Shown here: piece after piece, positions 16,944-26,865 of the stretch | Layout: each line of letters begins with the position of its first letter | Numbering within the stretch: the stretch's first letter is position 1 | From: Gammaproteobacteria bacterium | GTDB lineage: Bacteria > Pseudomonadota > Gammaproteobacteria > Steroidobacterales > GCA-2729495 | Direction of reading: 5' to 3' | Length of the DNA: 64,000 nt | NCBI GenBank assembly: GCA_021773815.1 | Contig: JAJFJS010000080.1 | Coordinates: 22,110 to 86,109, forward strand | The notes under the pieces: model-generated | The model's database searches: none | Told to the model about the DNA's origin: nothing | What the model saw: only the letters and a program-made list of their open reading frames with translations | Program-made: the position numbers and the translations under genes

Positions 16944-17981
16944 TCAATCGATGCCGGCGGCGCCTCGCTCGCTCGACAGATGGTCGACGGCCCGGCCATG
17001 GCCTGCGGGTTCGGGCTGCAGGCCGAGTCGGCTGAGCAGCCGCCGGTCCTGGTTCGTGTCCGGGTTGTCGGTGGTCAGCAGTTTGTCGCCGAAAAAGATC
17101 GAGTTTGCACCGGCGAAGTAGCACAGCGCCTGCAGTTCGTCGCTCATCTCGCCGCGACCGGCGGACAGGCGGACGTGTGAGGCGGGCATCAGGATGCGGG
17201 CGACGGCGATGATGCGCACGAAATCCAGCGGGTCGACTTGCGCCGGCGGTTCGCTGTCGAGCGGCGTGCCGGCGACCCGGACGAGCCGGTTGATCGGCAC
17301 GCTGCCCGGATGCGCCGGCAGCGTCGCGAGCGTGTGCAACATGTCGATCCAGTCGTCCTCGCCCTCGCCCAGCCCGATGATGCCGCCGCAACAGACCTGC
17401 AAGCCGGCATCGCGCACCGCCTGCAGCGTGTCCAGCCGATCCTGATAGGTCCGCGTTGTGACGACCTGCGGGTAAAACGATTCGGACGTATCGAGGTTGT
17501 GGTTGTAGTAGTCCAGGCCTGCCGACTTGAGCTGCTGCGCCTGTACAGGCGTCAGCATTCCGAGCGTGGCGCAGGTTTCCATGCCCAGCTCGTGCACGGC
17601 CGCGACCATCTCGGTGATCGCGTTCATTTGTTTGGGTTTCGGGCTGCGAAACGCGGCGCCCATACAGAACCTCGTTGCGCCGCCGGCCTGGGCCCGCGTC
17701 GCGGCGACGACGACGTCTTCGAGTGACATCAGCGCCTCGCGTTCGACGCCGGTATCGAACCGCGCACTCTGCGAGCAATAGCCGCAGTCCTCCGAACAGC
17801 CGCCGGTCTTCACGCTGAGCAAAGTGCTGATCTGGATCTGGCCCGGATCGAAATGGCGGCGGTGTGTCGCCTGGGCGTTGAACAGCAATTCATTGAACGG
17901 CAATGCGAACAGGTCGGCGATCTCGGCGCGTGACCAGTCGTTGCGGACCGGGGTGATATCGGAGGGCGAGGGTTGCGACAT
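16944..17981 (-). CDS. bioB: Biotin synthase BioB
   Basis: Radical SAM enzyme that inserts sulfur into dethiobiotin. The 345-residue protein has the SAM cluster motif CSEDCGYC with Cys62, Cys66 and Cys69, then MGAAFRSPK, the YNHNLDTS motif, GLGEGEDDW and a late [10 protein letters not shown]. The family core ends near residue 315, and the tail ([23 protein letters not shown]) is poorly conserved. It is divergent from comF, an arrangement common in gammaproteobacteria. No BirA operator is obvious upstream. Confidence 0.97.
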   Translation of the reverse strand: MSQPSPSDITPVRNDWSRAEIADLFALPFNELLFNAQATHRRHFDPGQIQISTLLSVKTGGCSEDCGYCSQSARFDTGVEREALMSLEDVVVAATRAQAGGATRFCMGAAFRSPKPKQMNAITEMVAAVHELGMETCATLGMLTPVQAQQLKSAGLDYYNHNLDTSESFYPQVVTTRTYQDRLDTLQAVRDAGLQVCCGGIIGLGEGEDDWIDMLHTLATLPAHPGSVPINRLVRVAGTPLDSEPPAQVDPLDFVRIIAVARILMPASHVRLSAGRGEMSDELQALCYFAGANSIFFGDKLLTTDNPDTNQDRRLLSRLGLQPEPAGHGRAVDHLSSERGAAGID

Positions 17982-18034
17982 GAATCTTTCCGTTTGCGCC
18001 GGTTAATGGGCTGTGACGACGGGTGTGCAGCGGG

Positions 18035-18064
18035 ACAGTATGGTGTGCATGATTTGGCTGTCAA
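18035..18064 (-). promoter_or_regulatory. Candidate bioB promoter
   Basis: On the minus strand, a perfect TTGACA (+ strand TGTCAA, 18059-18064) is followed after 18 bases by TACTGT (18040-18035). It lies in the 86-base divergent gap, about 55 bases upstream of the bioB ATG. The -35 is perfect and the -10 weak. Confidence 0.5.
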
Positions 18065-18070
18065 CCAGTG

Positions 18071-18805
18071 ATGCACGCGAAGGTTGACCAGGCGCTGGAC
18101 TGGCTCTGTCCGCGGGTCTGCGTATTTTGCGGTCTCGCCTCCGGCCCGGACGCCTGCTGCCCCGGTTGCCGGGACGACCTGCCGTGGATCGAGCGGCCGT
18201 GCTGCGGCTGCGGGACGCCGCTGGCCCCGGCCCACCCGACGGATCGATGCCCGGGTTGTGCCGCCGGCGCGGACGATATGCGCATCGTGTCGGCGTTGAT
18301 CTATGCCTATCCGGTCGATCGCCTGATTGCCAGCGCCAAATTTCGGCAGCGCCTGGATTTTGCCGGCGCGCTTGGGGAAATGCTTGGCGCCTACCTGTGC
18401 GGCCTGCGCGGTGAGTACGCGTTGACGAGACCCGACCTGATCGTGCCGGTGCCGCTGCATCGTCGCCGCATGGCGGCACGCGGCTTCAACCAGGCGGAGG
18501 AAATTGCGGCGCCGGTCGCTCGCCGGCTCGGCGTGCCGCTGCGCGCCGATGTACTGCGTCGGGCGCGCGATACGCCTGAACAGACATCGCTGACCGGCCG
18601 TGCCCGGCGGCGGAACATAACCGGCGCGTTCACGGCGCCGCGCAGCCTGAACGGTTTGCATGTCGCGATCATCGATGATGTCTGGACGACCGGCACGACG
18701 GCGCGTGCCGTTGCGCGTGCGGCGCAAGCGGCCGGCGCCGGTGCGGTGCAGGTCTGGACGGTCGCCCGCACCGTCGGTCCGCGCGGCCGGTCACACGACC
18801 CGTGA
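18071..18805 (+). CDS. comF: ComF family phosphoribosyltransferase-like protein
   Basis: ComF/GntX family protein linked to DNA uptake and use of external DNA. The 244-residue protein has an N-terminal zinc-finger-like block with several CxxC pairs (CVFC, CCPGC, CCGCG, CPGC within residues 12-70) and a C-terminal type I phosphoribosyltransferase domain with PVPLHRRRMAARGFNQAEEIA near 122-142 and VAIIDDVWTTGTT near 200. The start is an ATG directly after an in-frame GTG. It is divergent from bioB. Confidence 0.9.
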   Translation: MHAKVDQALDWLCPRVCVFCGLASGPDACCPGCRDDLPWIERPCCGCGTPLAPAHPTDRCPGCAAGADDMRIVSALIYAYPVDRLIASAKFRQRLDFAGALGEMLGAYLCGLRGEYALTRPDLIVPVPLHRRRMAARGFNQAEEIAAPVARRLGVPLRADVLRRARDTPEQTSLTGRARRRNITGAFTAPRSLNGLHVAIIDDVWTTGTTARAVARAAQAAGAGAVQVWTVARTVGPRGRSHDP

Positions 18806-18833
18806 CCCTTGCGACGCCGGGCGGCGCCCGCTG

Positions 18834-19745
18834 TCAGGCGACAGCGCGGAACGTATAGTCGAGCAGAATGCCGATGAAGATCGCGGCGCCGACGTAGTGA
18901 TTGTTCAGGAAGGCGCGGAAGCAGCGCTCGGGTTCCCGCTGGCGGATCAGCCAGTACTGGTAGCCGAACAGCGCGGCGGCGACCAGGGTCCCGGCAAAGT
19001 ACCATCGGCCAAGATGGGCGGCGGCGCCGATCAACCAGAACGCCAGCATCAGGATGACCTGCAGTAACGCGATGATAAAAACGTCGGCGCCGGCGAACAG
19101 GATCGCCGTGGACTTGACGCCGAGTTTGCGGTCATCGTCACGGTCCACCATCGCGTAGATCGTGTCGTAGATCACGGCCCAGACGACGACGGCGAGCCAG
19201 ATCAGCCATGCCAGCCGCGGAACCTCACCGGTCTGGGCGGCGAATACCATCGGTATGCTCCAGCCGAACGCCGCACCGAGAATCAATTGCGGCGCCGCGA
19301 TCAGGCGCTTGGCGAATGGATACGCGATGGTCAGCACGGCGCCGACGATCGCCAGCGCCTGTGTCAGGCGGTCCAGCGTCAACACCAGCGCGAGCGCGAT
19401 GAGGCCCAGCGCAATAAACAGCACGATGGCCTCGGCGGGCGCCACCTGACCGCTGGACAGTGGTCGGTCGCGCGTGCGCGCTACCTGGCCGTCGATATTC
19501 CGGTCGGCGAAATCGTTGATGACGCACCCGGCCGAGCGCATGATGATGACGCCGCAAACGAAAACCAAAAAGATCCGCGGATCCGGGTGGCCGTCGGCCG
19601 CAATCCACAGCGCCCAGAGCGTCGGCCATAACAACAGCCAGATACCGATCGGCTTATCCAGCCGCATCAGCATCGCGTATTGCCGAATCTGGTGGGCCAG
19701 CTCGCCGCTCATCGAGCGATTCGGATTCTGCCGTTGGGTCCCCAT
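18834..19745 (-). CDS. ubiA: 4-hydroxybenzoate octaprenyltransferase UbiA
   Basis: Membrane prenyltransferase for the second committed step of ubiquinone biosynthesis. The 303-residue protein has eight or nine helices. The first Asp-rich motif NDFADRNIDGQVARTRDRPL is near residues 77-96, and the second, YDTIYAMVDRDDDRKLGVKST, is near 200-220. Both bind the magnesium-diphosphate of the prenyl donor. It starts MGTQRQNPNRS. It follows recG and converges with comF. No ubiC (chorismate lyase) is adjacent. Confidence 0.95.
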   Translation of the reverse strand: MGTQRQNPNRSMSGELAHQIRQYAMLMRLDKPIGIWLLLWPTLWALWIAADGHPDPRIFLVFVCGVIIMRSAGCVINDFADRNIDGQVARTRDRPLSSGQVAPAEAIVLFIALGLIALALVLTLDRLTQALAIVGAVLTIAYPFAKRLIAAPQLILGAAFGWSIPMVFAAQTGEVPRLAWLIWLAVVVWAVIYDTIYAMVDRDDDRKLGVKSTAILFAGADVFIIALLQVILMLAFWLIGAAAHLGRWYFAGTLVAAALFGYQYWLIRQREPERCFRAFLNNHYVGAAIFIGILLDYTFRAVA

Positions 19746-19799
19746 GTCCAGAGAATAGCAGTCTTTACCGTGCCGGAATCCGTGCGCACTGCGCAGAAA

Positions 19800-21893
19800 T
19801 TACACGTTGCCGAAGCGGCTGCTCGTGCCGATCCAGCGTTCGATCAGCGCGGTTGCCGCATCGGGCGAGGTCTCGAGCAGCGTCCGCGCAATCTGTTGCA
19901 CTGTCGGGGCGAGATCGGCGTCGCGAATCAGGTCGGCGACGCGCAATTGCATCAGCCCGGTCTGGCGCGTGCCGAGTACTTCGCCCGGCCCGCGTAGCTC
20001 GAGGTCACGCTCGGCGACCTCGAACCCGTCGTTGGTCTCGCGCAGTACGCCGATACGGCGCTTGGCCATCGCCGACAGCGGTGAGCGGTACAACAGCACG
20101 CAGTGGCTCGCATCGCTGCCGCGCCCGACGCGCCCGCGCAACTGGTGCAGCTGTGACAGCCCCAGGCGTTCGGCGTTCTCGATAATCATCAGCGTCGCCT
20201 CGGCGACGTCGACGCCGACCTCGATCACGGTGGTCGCGACGAGCACCTGCGTCTTGCCGGCGGCGAACGCGTGCATGGCGCGTTCCTTGTCACCCGGTTT
20301 CATGCGGCCGTGAATGAGACCAACGGACAGCTCGGGCAAGGCGTCGGTGAGCAGCGCGTGCATCGACTCGGCAGCCTGTGAGTCTATGACGTCGGATTCC
20401 TCGATCAGCGGGCACACCCAGTAGGCGCGCTGGCCGGCGCGACACGCATCGCGGACGCGCGTCACGATCTCGGCACGACGCTCTTCGGGCAGCGCGACCG
20501 TGCGGACCGGCTGGCGACCGGGCGGCATTTCGCGAATGACGGAGGTATCGAGATCGGCGTAGGCGGTCATCGCCAGCGTCCGCGGAATCGGGGTCGCGGT
20601 CATGACGAGCTGATGCGGCAGCGCTTTGCCGAGCCGGCCTTTTTCCATCAGGCGCAAGCGCTGATGGACGCCGAAGCGATGCTGTTCATCGACGATGACG
20701 AGCGCGAGGCTGTGATATTCAACGGCCTCCTGGAACAGCGCATGCGTGCCGATGATTACCTCGGCTTCGCCGTCGGCGATCGCGGCGTAGACCGTCTCGC
20801 GCGCCTTCTTGCGCAGGCTGCCCGACAGCCACGCCACGGTGATGCCAAGCGGTGCCAGCCAGGCGGCAAAGCTGTCGCGATGCTGTTCGCCGAGCAACTC
20901 GGTCGGCGCCATGACGGCGACCTGGTGGCCCTCGGCCACGGCGGCCAGCGCCGCGGCCGCAGCGACCACCGTCTTGCCGCAGCCGACGTCGCCCTGCACC
21001 AGGCGCATCATCGGATGTGCGCCGGCGAGGTCTGCCTCGATGTCATCGAGTGCGGTGCGCTGGTCGCCGGTCAGCTGGAACGGCAGCGATGCGAGGAAGC
21101 GGTCTCGCAGCGCATGTGCGCCGCGCAGCGGGATCGCCGGTTGTGACCGGCTTTGCTCACGGATCCGGCGCAGACTCAGGTGGTGGGCCAGCATCTCCTC
21201 GAGCGCCAGGCGCCGCTGGCCAGGATGCGTGCCGGCGGCGAGCTGGTTCAGGTCGATGTCAGGCGGCGGCCGGTGGACTGTGCGAATCGCCGTGTCGAGA
21301 TCGGGCAGACCTTTGGCTGCGGCGATCTGGGCGGGGATCCAGTCCGTGACCAGCGGCAGGCAGCGATCGATCGCCTGCCCCGCGAGGTTGCGCAGCCGCG
21401 CCTGTTGCAGGCCTTCGGTCGTGGGATAGATCGGCGTCAGCCGATCTTCGAGCCCATGTTCACCGGCCGGGCCGAGAATCCGGTACTCGGGGTGGATCAT
21501 CTCGATGCCGCCCGGCGCCTTGCGCACCTCGCCGTAGCAGCGCACCCGCTCGCCAGGCTTGAGGCCGGCCTGCTGGGCCCGTGAAAAGTGGAAGAAACGC
21601 AGAGTGAGTTGCCCGCTGCCGTCAGTGATGCGAACCAGCAGCATGCGGCGGCGGCGAAAGGCAACCTCTGCCAGCGCAATGTCGCCCTCGACGACGGTGC
21701 GCATGCCGGGCAGCGCGGCGCCGAGTGGCGTCAATCTCGTCCGGTCTTCGTAGCGCAGCGGCAGCAGAAACAGCAGGTCGGTCGGGCGCTCTATATTCAG
21801 TCGCGCCAGTCGCTCGGCGAGGGCGGGCCCGACGCCGCGCAAGCCGGTCAGATCGTTCGCCGCGGGTGGCGTGCCGGGCGACGGCGTCTTCAC
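19800..21893 (-). CDS. recG: ATP-dependent DNA helicase RecG
   Basis: Superfamily 2 helicase that reverses stalled replication forks and processes branched DNA. The 697-residue protein has an N-terminal wedge (OB) domain around residues 60-150, Walker A GDVGCGKT at 301-308, the DEQH box motif DEQHRFGVHQR near 410, and the C-terminal helicase motifs VIEVGVDVAEATLM and QLRGRVGRG. The start is a GTG, with no better upstream alternative. It belongs to the yicC-gmk-rpoZ-spoT-ridA-recG-ubiA run. Confidence 0.97.
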   Translation of the reverse strand: MKTPSPGTPPAANDLTGLRGVGPALAERLARLNIERPTDLLFLLPLRYEDRTRLTPLGAALPGMRTVVEGDIALAEVAFRRRRMLLVRITDGSGQLTLRFFHFSRAQQAGLKPGERVRCYGEVRKAPGGIEMIHPEYRILGPAGEHGLEDRLTPIYPTTEGLQQARLRNLAGQAIDRCLPLVTDWIPAQIAAAKGLPDLDTAIRTVHRPPPDIDLNQLAAGTHPGQRRLALEEMLAHHLSLRRIREQSRSQPAIPLRGAHALRDRFLASLPFQLTGDQRTALDDIEADLAGAHPMMRLVQGDVGCGKTVVAAAAALAAVAEGHQVAVMAPTELLGEQHRDSFAAWLAPLGITVAWLSGSLRKKARETVYAAIADGEAEVIIGTHALFQEAVEYHSLALVIVDEQHRFGVHQRLRLMEKGRLGKALPHQLVMTATPIPRTLAMTAYADLDTSVIREMPPGRQPVRTVALPEERRAEIVTRVRDACRAGQRAYWVCPLIEESDVIDSQAAESMHALLTDALPELSVGLIHGRMKPGDKERAMHAFAAGKTQVLVATTVIEVGVDVAEATLMIIENAERLGLSQLHQLRGRVGRGSDASHCVLLYRSPLSAMAKRRIGVLRETNDGFEVAERDLELRGPGEVLGTRQTGLMQLRVADLIRDADLAPTVQQIARTLLETSPDAATALIERWIGTSSRFGNV

Positions 21894-21999
21894 GACCGGT
21901 GCCCGGGTGCGTCCGGTAAAACGCGCGGGCGCGCCCGGTGGGGGGCACCATGCAGCTTATTGAAAGGCATGCGCACTGATCGAGCCGTTTGCCGCCGCG

Positions 22000-22383
22000 T
22001 CAGGCGATCAGGATTGCGTCCGCTTCGACGGTCGCCCCGCGCGGCAATGCCGCAACTTCGACGGCCGCGCGTGCCGGGTACGGCTTGGCGAAATACTCGG
22101 CCATGATCTCGTTGACCTTCGCGAAGTGCGCGAGGTCGGTCAGAAATACCGTGATCTTGACGGCACCGGCCAGTGAGCTGCCCGCGCCCTCGGCGACGGC
22201 CCGCAGGTTGTCGAACACCTGGCGGATCTGCTGCTCGACGTCGTCCGCGCCAACCAGTTCGCCGGTCTCTGGGGCCAGCGGGATCTGTCCGGAAACGAAG
22301 ACCAGTCCGCCGGCGCGGATGGCCTGGGAATAGGTGCCGATCGCGGCGGGCGCCGCATCGGTGTGAATGGCTGTTCTTTCCAA
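22000..22383 (-). CDS. ridA: RidA family enamine/imine deaminase
   Basis: Small trimeric protein that hydrolyses reactive 2-aminoacrylate and related imines. The 127-residue length is standard. It has the family N-terminus ([17 protein letters not shown]), FVSGQIPL near residue 32, and the C-terminal [17 protein letters not shown] with the substrate-binding Arg. The start is TTG, with AAGGA seven bases upstream. It lies between spoT and recG, where E. coli has trmH. Confidence 0.93.
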   Translation of the reverse strand: MERTAIHTDAAPAAIGTYSQAIRAGGLVFVSGQIPLAPETGELVGADDVEQQIRQVFDNLRAVAEGAGSSLAGAVKITVFLTDLAHFAKVNEIMAEYFAKPYPARAAVEVAALPRGATVEADAILIA

Positions 22384-22445
22384 GAATCTATCCTTACGTT
22401 TCTATTCGCAGTTTCGGGGGAGTCCGGGCACCGGCGCAAACGATC

Positions 22446-24599
22446 TTACGCGCAAGTGCGGGTTATTTTCTTGACGACCGGCATGGACCGGATGCGGCGA
22501 ATAACACTGGCCAGATGGACGCGATCGCGTACCAGCATCAGGATCGTGATGTCCGCGTAGTCCTCTTCGGAGCGTTCGTCGACGGATACCTGTTCGATAT
22601 TCGATCCGCTATCGGCGATGCTCGCGGCGATTTCCGCCAGCACCCCGGGCTTGTTCGAGACTTCGACGAGAATCTCGGCCGAAAACTCCCGGTCGATGTG
22701 TTTCTCCCAGTTAACGGCCACCCATTTGTCGGGCTGTTTGCGGAATTCGCTGAGGTTTCCGCAGACATTACGATGCACGATGATGCCGCGACCCGCGCTC
22801 AGGTAACCCATGACCGCATCGCCCGGAATCGGGCGGCAGCATCGCGCATAGCGAACGACGAGGCTCTCGGTGCCGGCGATCGTGATCGGCGAGGCGCTCG
22901 CCGTGTCGCCATCGGCGGGGGGGGTCTGGAGCAGGATCTTGGCGACGAGCGGCGCGAGGCGCTCGCCGAGGCCGATCTTTTCGAACAGCTCGCCGCTATC
23001 GGCCATGCTGAAATCGCTCAGCACGGTTTGCATGCGCCGGCGGCTGGTCCGGCGCAATGAACTGCCGGCGTCACGCAGTGACTGATTCAGCAGTCGCCGG
23101 CCCAGTTCGCGCGCCTCGTCATGCTGCAGGTTCTTCAGGAATTGGCGGATGCTGTACCGCGCCTTGGCCGTGACGACGAAATTCACCCAGCGCGGGTCCG
23201 GGTTTGCGCTCTTGGCCGTGATGATCTCGACAGTCTGCCCGTTCTTGATCGTCGTGCGCAGCGGCACGAGGCGGCGGTCGATCTTGGCCGCCACGCACCG
23301 ATTGCCGACATCGGTGTGCACCGTGTAGGCAAAATCGACGCACGTTGCGCCGCGCGGCAGGCGCAGGATTGCGCCCTTCGGCGTGAAGACATAAACATTG
23401 TCGGGGAACAGGTTGACCTTGACGTGTTCCATGAATTCTTCGGAATTGGCCGCCGACTGCATCTCGCTGATGCTCGCCAGCCATTCGCGCGCGCGTACCT
23501 GCGGCGGGATGATCTGCTTGTCCGTCGCCTTGTACTGCCAGTGCGCAGCGATGCCGCTCTCGGCGACCCGGTTCATGCGTTCGGTACGGATCTGCACCTC
23601 GATCGGGATGCCGCCGGGGCCGAGCAGCGTCGTATGCAGAGACTCGTAACCGTTGACGCGCGGTATCGCGATGAAATCCTTGAAGCGTCCGGGCACGGGT
23701 TTGTAGAGCTTGTGCGCGATACCCAGCGCCCGGTAACAGTCGCCCGGTGACTGCACGATGATTCGAAACCCGAAGACGTCGGCGATCTCGCTGAGCGAGC
23801 GCCGCTTCTCCATCATCTTGCGATAGATGCTGTACAGATTCTTCTGGCGTCCGTGGACCTGATTTTCGATGTCGGCTTCATTGAGCGCGCCGGCGAGCCG
23901 GTCGGATATCTTGCGCACGAGCTGGCGCTGGTTGCCGCGCGCCTTCCTGACTGCCTTGTCGAGCACGCGGAAACGATACGGGTGGGCGAACTGGAAGCCG
24001 AGCGACTCGAGTTCGGTTTTCAGTGAATAGACGCCGAGCCGGTTGGCGATCGGCGCATAGATTTCCAGTGTTTCGCGCGCGATGCGGTGCTGCTTGTCTG
24101 CCGGCAGCGCATAGAGCGTCTGCATGTTGTGCAGACGGTCGGCCAGTTTCAGCAGGATGACGCGGATATCTTCGACCATCGCGAGCATCATCTTGCGGAA
24201 GCTCTCGACCTGGGCTTCGGTGCGTGAATCGAATGACAGGCGGTCGAGCTTGCTGACGCCGTCGACGATGCCGGCGATCTCGGCGCCGAAGCGTGCTTCG
24301 ATCTGTTCCTTGGCCATCGGCGTGTCCTCGATGACGTCGTGCATCAGCGCGGCGGCGATGCTCTGATAATCGAGGTGCAGGTCAGCGAGGATGCCGGCAA
24401 CGGCAACCGGGTGGGTGATATACGGCTCGCCGGAATAGCGGCGCTGCCCTTCGTGAGCCTGGGCGCCGAATTCATAGGCGTCAACGACGATGTCGAGCTG
24501 GCTTGGCGGCAGGTAACTGAGCCTGGACAACAGGCTCTTGAGGCCCGCGCCACGGCGGGCGATCGGCAGATGGCTCAGGATTGATGCCGCATAGTCCAT
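22446..24599 (-). CDS. spoT: Bifunctional (p)ppGpp synthetase/hydrolase SpoT
   Basis: Makes and degrades the stringent-response alarmone. The 717-residue protein has the HD hydrolase domain near the N-terminus (ITHPVAVAG with His63; LMHDVIEDT with His87-Asp88). The synthetase domain around residues 225-350 has GRFKDFIAIP, NGYESLHTTL and EVQIRTE. A TGS domain follows near 390-450, then a C-terminal ACT domain. The intact HD and synthetase motifs favour a bifunctional SpoT over a RelA-type monofunctional enzyme. It follows rpoZ in the usual order. Confidence 0.96.
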   Translation of the reverse strand: MDYAASILSHLPIARRGAGLKSLLSRLSYLPPSQLDIVVDAYEFGAQAHEGQRRYSGEPYITHPVAVAGILADLHLDYQSIAAALMHDVIEDTPMAKEQIEARFGAEIAGIVDGVSKLDRLSFDSRTEAQVESFRKMMLAMVEDIRVILLKLADRLHNMQTLYALPADKQHRIARETLEIYAPIANRLGVYSLKTELESLGFQFAHPYRFRVLDKAVRKARGNQRQLVRKISDRLAGALNEADIENQVHGRQKNLYSIYRKMMEKRRSLSEIADVFGFRIIVQSPGDCYRALGIAHKLYKPVPGRFKDFIAIPRVNGYESLHTTLLGPGGIPIEVQIRTERMNRVAESGIAAHWQYKATDKQIIPPQVRAREWLASISEMQSAANSEEFMEHVKVNLFPDNVYVFTPKGAILRLPRGATCVDFAYTVHTDVGNRCVAAKIDRRLVPLRTTIKNGQTVEIITAKSANPDPRWVNFVVTAKARYSIRQFLKNLQHDEARELGRRLLNQSLRDAGSSLRRTSRRRMQTVLSDFSMADSGELFEKIGLGERLAPLVAKILLQTPPADGDTASASPITIAGTESLVVRYARCCRPIPGDAVMGYLSAGRGIIVHRNVCGNLSEFRKQPDKWVAVNWEKHIDREFSAEILVEVSNKPGVLAEIAASIADSGSNIEQVSVDERSEEDYADITILMLVRDRVHLASVIRRIRSMPVVKKITRTCA

Positions 24600-24687
24600 G
24601 CGTCGATTCTACCGTACCGGCGGCAGGTGACCGGCGGCCCGCCGGTCATGGACATAATGCATTGCGCGCCGCGGCGGCGCGCACGGG

Positions 24688-24996
24688 TCAGATGGCGCGT
24701 TCGTCGCCCGGGGTGCTCGACAATGAGGACGGCAGCGGCGCTTCGGCCAGCAGGCGTTCGGCCTCTTCGTTGCTCAGCAGGTCTTCGTCCGGCTGGGCGA
24801 TTTCCTCAAGGATCTTTTCGTTGATCAGGCCCTCGGCAATCTCCCGCAACGCAACAACCGTCGGCTTGTCGTTCTCCCATGGCACGAGCGGCTCGGCGCC
24901 GTTTGCCAGCCGGCGCGCGCGCTTGGAGGCGACGATAACGAGATCGAACAGGTTATCGACCTGGTGCATGCAATCTTCGACGGTAATTCTGGCCAT
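24688..24996 (-). CDS. rpoZ: RNA polymerase omega subunit
   Basis: Small subunit that promotes RNA polymerase assembly and forms part of the ppGpp binding site. The 102-residue protein begins [30 protein letters not shown], close to E. coli omega. It is followed by [17 protein letters not shown] and an acidic tail. It lies between gmk and spoT as in most gammaproteobacteria. Confidence 0.96.
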   Translation of the reverse strand: MARITVEDCMHQVDNLFDLVIVASKRARRLANGAEPLVPWENDKPTVVALREIAEGLINEKILEEIAQPDEDLLSNEEAERLLAEAPLPSSLSSTPGDERAI

Positions 24997-25080
24997 GCCT
25001 CTAATCCATTGGCTGACGGGGACCGCGTAGCCTAGTCGGTTGCCGGGGCAATAGCAACGCTCGGCCCCGTCATCCGTCTG

Positions 25081-25710
25081 CTACGCAGAGCCTGCCAGCA
25101 ACCGCGTCACGCGCGCGGCGGTGCCGGGATCGTCGGTGCCGGTGGTGGTGGACTGGCCGGCCAAGATGGCGAGCAGGTCCGCCGTGGCCCGGTCGAGATC
25201 GTCGTTGACGACGACGTGGTCGAACTCGCGCCAGTGCCCCATGTCGCCGGTCGCCTCGGCCAGGCGCCGGGCGATCACGGTCTCGCTGTCGGTCTGCCGT
25301 CCCCGCAGACGGCGTTCGAGTTCCTGCATCGATGGCGGCAGGATGAAGATGCTCAGACAGTCCGGGTCGTTGGTCATGACCTGTCGCGCGCCCTGCCAGT
25401 CGATTTCCAGCAGCACATCGTGGCCGGCCGCACACAGGTCGTGCACCTGTTGCCGCCCGGTGCCGTAGCACTTGCCAAACACTTGCGCATGTTCGAGGAA
25501 TGCACCGTCGTCGCGCATACGATCGAAAGCCTGCTGGCTCACGAAGAAATAATCTGCCCCGTCGCGCTCGCCGACACGCGGTTCGCGCGTCGTAAACGAG
25601 ATCGAAAATTTCAGATCCCCCCGTGCCTCGATGACACGCCGGACGAGCGTCGTCTTACCGGCGCCGGACGGCGCCGAGATGACGAATAATCGACCGGGCT
25701 GCATGGTCAT
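25081..25710 (-). CDS. gmk: Guanylate kinase
   Basis: Converts GMP to GDP with ATP. The 209-residue protein has the P-loop SAPSGAGKTTLVRR at residues 13-26, the GMP-binding region SFTTREPRVGERDGADYFF near 38-57, and LEIDWQGARQV near 100. Length and motifs are normal. It starts MTMQPGRLF, 66 bases downstream of yicC. Confidence 0.96.
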   Translation of the reverse strand: MTMQPGRLFVISAPSGAGKTTLVRRVIEARGDLKFSISFTTREPRVGERDGADYFFVSQQAFDRMRDDGAFLEHAQVFGKCYGTGRQQVHDLCAAGHDVLLEIDWQGARQVMTNDPDCLSIFILPPSMQELERRLRGRQTDSETVIARRLAEATGDMGHWREFDHVVVNDDLDRATADLLAILAGQSTTTGTDDPGTAARVTRLLAGSA

Positions 25711-25776
25711 GTACGGGCGTGTCGAAGGTGGATGGATTGCGGATCGTTCACTGGTAGGGTCGCGGCCGTGCGCTGG

Positions 25777-26643
25777 TTATTCCACGTTTTGGACCTGTTC
25801 GCGCATCTGCTCGATGACGACTTTGAGGTCGACGGCGGCCTGTGTCGTTTCGGTGTCCGCCGACTTGGAGCCGAGCGTGTTGGCTTCGCGATTGAGTTCC
25901 TGCATCAGGAAATCCAGGCGCCGGCCGACCGGTTCGTCTGCCGCCAGTGCGTTGCGAACTTCGTCGACATGCGCATCGAGGCGATCGAGTTCTTCGCTAA
26001 CGTCGAGCTTCTGCGCGATGATCGCCAGTTCCTGCTCGAGCCGGTCGGGATCGATTTGCGCGTTCAGAGATTCGACCTTCTGCTCGAGTCGGCCGCGGAT
26101 TTCCGTCAGCACCGCCGGCAGGCGTACACGGACTCCGTCCGCAAGCGTCAGGACATCTGCACAACGGCCGTCGATCATTGTATGGATACGCGCACCTTCG
26201 CGGGCACGCGTTTCCGCCAGTTGATCGATCGCGTTGACGAGCGCGTCGGTCACGGCGGGGAACATCGTCTCGGGTTCGATCTGCTCTTCCTCGACGACGC
26301 CGGGCATGCGCAGGATGACGGCCGGGCTGATCGCCGCCGGCGCCTGCAGCATCGCGGCCAGTTCTTCCAGCTGTCCGATGACCTGCCGCGCCTGTTCGAC
26401 ATTGATGTGCGTCGTTACCGGCTGGTCGGGCCGGCGCCGGATCGACAGCGACACATCGACCTTGCCGCGCTTCAGCCGGGCCGCGACGATATCGCGCAGC
26501 GCCTGTTCCAGCGCGCGGAATCCTTCCGGCAGTTTGAACTGGACATCGAGGTAGCGGTGATTGACCGAGCGAATCTCGATCTGCAACTGGCCGTCCGGGG
26601 TCTGTGCCTCGGTACGGCCGAATCCTGTCATGCTGTTGATCAT
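25777..26643 (-). CDS. yicC: YicC/YloC family endoribonuclease-like protein
   Basis: Member of the YicC family, described as endoribonucleases. The 288-residue protein starts at MINSMTGFGRTE, the family's typical beginning. The frame extends 19 codons upstream but those are not conserved-looking. SVNHRYLDVQFKLPE lies near residue 25 and the C-terminal family block GRRLDFLMQELNREANTLGSK near 245. It is first in the minus-strand run with gmk and divergent from the PP2C gene. Confidence 0.93.
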   Translation of the reverse strand: MINSMTGFGRTEAQTPDGQLQIEIRSVNHRYLDVQFKLPEGFRALEQALRDIVAARLKRGKVDVSLSIRRRPDQPVTTHINVEQARQVIGQLEELAAMLQAPAAISPAVILRMPGVVEEEQIEPETMFPAVTDALVNAIDQLAETRAREGARIHTMIDGRCADVLTLADGVRVRLPAVLTEIRGRLEQKVESLNAQIDPDRLEQELAIIAQKLDVSEELDRLDAHVDEVRNALAADEPVGRRLDFLMQELNREANTLGSKSADTETTQAAVDLKVVIEQMREQVQNVE

Positions 26644-26865
26644 CGGTGGCGATTCAATGCCGGGATCGGGCGCCGGCTTGTCGAGCGCGTATGATGCCAC
26701 GCCCGCCGCGTGAGGTCAGTTGCTCCGGCGAGCAGACACGGCGCACGTTTCCGGCAAAAATCGGATGCAACGGTGTAGCCGGGAGCTTACACTGGCCGGC
26801 CATGGCGAACGCGCCACTGATTTCAGTGCGGCGACATTACGCCCAGTCAGAACCAATACCGGGGA

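Noticed and set aside
16693..17778. 361-codon minus-strand frame overlapping bioB
   Set aside because: It overlaps bioB in another frame of the same strand and is Arg-rich low complexity. bioB has all radical SAM motifs, so the other frame is a shadow.
17982..18070. BirA operator between bioB and comF
   Set aside because: No TTGTAAACC-type half-sites with the expected spacing were found.
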